Source: Rickettsiales bacterium (lineage in GTDB: Bacteria > Pseudomonadota > Alphaproteobacteria > Rickettsiales > UBA1997). From it: a DNA stretch of 6,911 nucleotides. Under the pieces are notes generated by a model that saw only the letters and a program-made list of their open reading frames with translations, had not been told where the DNA came from and did not search any database. The DNA is taken from positions 1-6,911 of the forward strand of contig JAITAR010000101.1 in assembly GCA_031284025.1 (NCBI GenBank), written 5' to 3'. Made by a program: the position numbers and the translations under genes. This document shows, one piece after another, positions 5,264 to 6,911 of this stretch. Position 1 is the stretch's first letter. Every line of letters starts with the position of its first letter.

Positions 5264-5291
5264 TGACTAATGGATACTGACTAATGGATAT
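5264..5291. repeat. Tandem 14-nt repeat, two units
   Basis: TGACTAATGGATAC (5264-5277) is followed directly by TGACTAATGGATAT (5278-5291), 13 of 14 identical. A third copy of the unit lies at the window's left edge (1-14). The array is 26 nt past the stop codon of the membrane-protein gene on the minus strand. Confidence 0.75.
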
Positions 5292-5317
5292 GTCGGATGA
5301 TGGCAGTTATTTACACT

Positions 5318-6895
5318 TCAATACTCCTTCTTTGATATATCATCGCACAGTCCCGCTGATTTCACCACACCTGTTATATCATCGTAGATGTAGAGACGCA
5401 CATTCCCCACATCAACTGTCTTTTTTGGAATGCCAAATTGTTTTAGTACGTCATTACCATTCTCACATTCCCAGTCTTCCCAGCCCATTGAACCATTTCT
5501 GACGTCTGTGAGAGAAAGAACAAAATCAAATTTATTTTGGCAGAATGTTCTTTTGTTTACTAGCCACAGGCATAAAGTACCCGGACAATCGCAGATGGTG
5601 GCAATCTTCTGTTCATTGAGAATGAAATTCATAGACTGGGCATTGTCAAACCAGGCATAGCCTCCATGGAGATTCTCTTGGTGGATGACCGCTGCCATTT
5701 TTCGCCTATCGATCAAACGCTGGTCCATTCTGTATCGGCCAGCGTTTAATTGTACTAGTAGAGATGATAGGAGAGTAATTGTGGATATCGCGGCAAGTTT
5801 ACCGTCGGAGTCAAATTTTATGTTTAGCCAGTAGCCCAATATAATGAGACTATTCAAAAATGGGCCGACAAGATATCTTTCATGGTTTAACAATGTGGAA
5901 AAAATTAGTAGCCCAAAGATAGATAGAGAGCTGATAAGCAGAAATACCATAAATCTACGTTCTTCTGGAAATTTTTTTTTACAGATTTCTCTAGAGTAAT
6001 TGTAGTGTAGCCACAGTGATATTAACAGCAGTAGGGCAAAACAAAGATTTGGCAAAACCCTAGTTGCTGTGTTACCCAAGAAATTAGCAGAAAAAAGGCG
6101 CATAAGCCCCCAATAGGTAGCTACAATTTTTCTACCGATATTTTTGAAAGTTGCCAATTTTTTGGCTGCCCTTAAATGTGCTTTTATGCCGGGAACAAAT
6201 ATACCAATTCTTAATTTCTTCAGTATGATAGAACGTGATATGTAGATGGTCACGCCAGACACCATCCAGCCTAGACGAGAGTCAATCTTTTTAGTTTTCA
6301 AAAAAAATAGAATATTTTCCAGGACCAGGGGAATGAAAAAATATACAAAACAGTAGGCATCACTCCAGCAGGCAATTAGAAAAGTAGTTAGACAGTTTGT
6401 CCACTTTCTATCCCTTTGGTCACCGTAGTACAAGCATACGATAAAGAGAGTGGGAATCAGAGGTGCTATATGGGCGAAGGAATCAGCCAGCATAGAGGGC
6501 TCCATCGCAATTACTATAGGAGCCAGGGTTAGCATTGAAAACATTCGAGGATTTTTCCCCAGCAGTATTTTCAGAGTCAGCCACATTGCAGCGAACAGTA
6601 GAATGGAGAGGGACACGATAGACAGCGCATGGGCATCATCGTATCTGTGTATGAACAGAGACCAGAAGGCTTCCATCAGCCCATAGGGGAAATAGTGGGA
6701 CATTGTACTGCCTACCCAACCTTTCAGCATTATATTTCCTTCGGCTATGCCTCTTCCCACCATTGCATACCAGGCATTGTCACTGTTCGTATAGCTAAAT
6801 TTTGTTGCCACGAACAGCGATACACACAGTAGCAATGAAAACAGCCAGTAGATATTTTTTTTTAGATATATTTTATAGTCTATTATTATTATCAC
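5318..6895 (-). CDS. Polytopic membrane protein, GT-C glycosyltransferase-like
   Basis: The 525-residue protein has about nine to eleven hydrophobic segments: roughly 15-32, 88-108, 118-132, 140-156, 169-188, 208-224, 281-297, 315-334, 346-357 and 388-402. A soluble C-terminal part of about 120 residues follows. The first periplasmic loop has SDNAWYAMVGRGIAEGN (38-54), with an Asp and following Tyr and AEG like the first-loop acidic site of GT-C lipid-linked sugar transferases. NHERYLVGPF (357-366) resembles the Arg-Tyr-x-x-Pro segment of such enzymes. Donor and acceptor are unknown, and no exact family is claimed. The start is GTG at 6895, followed by four ATA codons; AGGGAG (6898-6903) lies only 2 nt upstream, so a start just downstream or beyond the window edge is possible. 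The frame is open to the edge. Confidence 0.85.
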   Translation of the reverse strand: MIIIIDYKIYLKKNIYWLFSLLLCVSLFVATKFSYTNSDNAWYAMVGRGIAEGNIMLKGWVGSTMSHYFPYGLMEAFWSLFIHRYDDAHALSIVSLSILLFAAMWLTLKILLGKNPRMFSMLTLAPIVIAMEPSMLADSFAHIAPLIPTLFIVCLYYGDQRDRKWTNCLTTFLIACWSDAYCFVYFFIPLVLENILFFLKTKKIDSRLGWMVSGVTIYISRSIILKKLRIGIFVPGIKAHLRAAKKLATFKNIGRKIVATYWGLMRLFSANFLGNTATRVLPNLCFALLLLISLWLHYNYSREICKKKFPEERRFMVFLLISSLSIFGLLIFSTLLNHERYLVGPFLNSLIILGYWLNIKFDSDGKLAAISTITLLSSLLVQLNAGRYRMDQRLIDRRKMAAVIHQENLHGGYAWFDNAQSMNFILNEQKIATICDCPGTLCLWLVNKRTFCQNKFDFVLSLTDVRNGSMGWEDWECENGNDVLKQFGIPKKTVDVGNVRLYIYDDITGVVKSAGLCDDISKKEY

Positions 6896-6911
6896 AACTC
6901 CCTGTAGTTTT

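Noticed and set aside
5284..5660. Plus-strand frames opposite the 3' end of the membrane-protein gene
   Set aside because: They are antisense to a long coherent membrane-protein frame and have low-complexity, unrecognisable sequence.
6880..6892. ATT trinucleotide run at the start of the membrane-protein gene as a phase-variation switch
   Set aside because: The run is only four units, and gain or loss of three bases would not shift the frame.

Overview
The window is AT-rich chromosomal DNA from a Gram-negative bacterium. It carries an outer-membrane lipid-asymmetry pair (MlaA and MlaC), two DNA polymerase III subunits (epsilon and chi), a LysR-type regulator and a tRNA-Cys with an encoded CCA end. 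Low GC, tight packing with overlapping genes and the mlaA-mlaC adjacency suggest an alphaproteobacterium, perhaps a host-associated lineage of the Holosporales or Rickettsiales kind. That placement is inference from composition and gene content; no marker here fixes the taxon.

Layout. Positions 1-14 hold one copy of a 14-nt repeat at the window edge. A tRNA-Cys (26-100, minus) and a LysR-type regulator (about 208-1158, plus) are transcribed divergently from back-to-back sigma70-type promoters. Their two -35 boxes form a perfect 9-bp inverted repeat, and a perfect 16-bp palindrome sits at the predicted transcription start of the regulator. The regulator converges on a long minus-strand block (4995 down to 1198). 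In transcription order this block is a small TPR-like protein, mlaA, mlaC, dnaQ, holC, a possible 61-codon ORF, and a GNAT-type acetyltransferase. Junctions from the TPR gene through holC are overlaps or gaps of under 10 nt, so this part reads as one operon. Upstream is a 322-nt noncoding stretch (4996-5317) with a candidate operon promoter, a 14-nt imperfect inverted repeat, a frame that looks coding but is broken by one TAG, and two tandem copies of the same 14-nt repeat seen at the window edge. Beyond it lies a 525-residue polytopic membrane protein with a GT-C glycosyltransferase-like layout (5318-6895, minus).

How the genes fit together. MlaA (outer-membrane lipoprotein) and MlaC (periplasmic lipid carrier) are consecutive parts of the phospholipid transport path; the inner-membrane MlaFEDB partners are not in this window. 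DnaQ proofreads and HolC links the clamp loader to SSB, so both serve the replicative polymerase. The most unusual features are the envelope-replication mixed operon, the dispersed 14-nt repeat, and the structured, possibly degenerate element at 5047-5253. I see no CRISPR array, transposase, phage gene or recognisable defence system.
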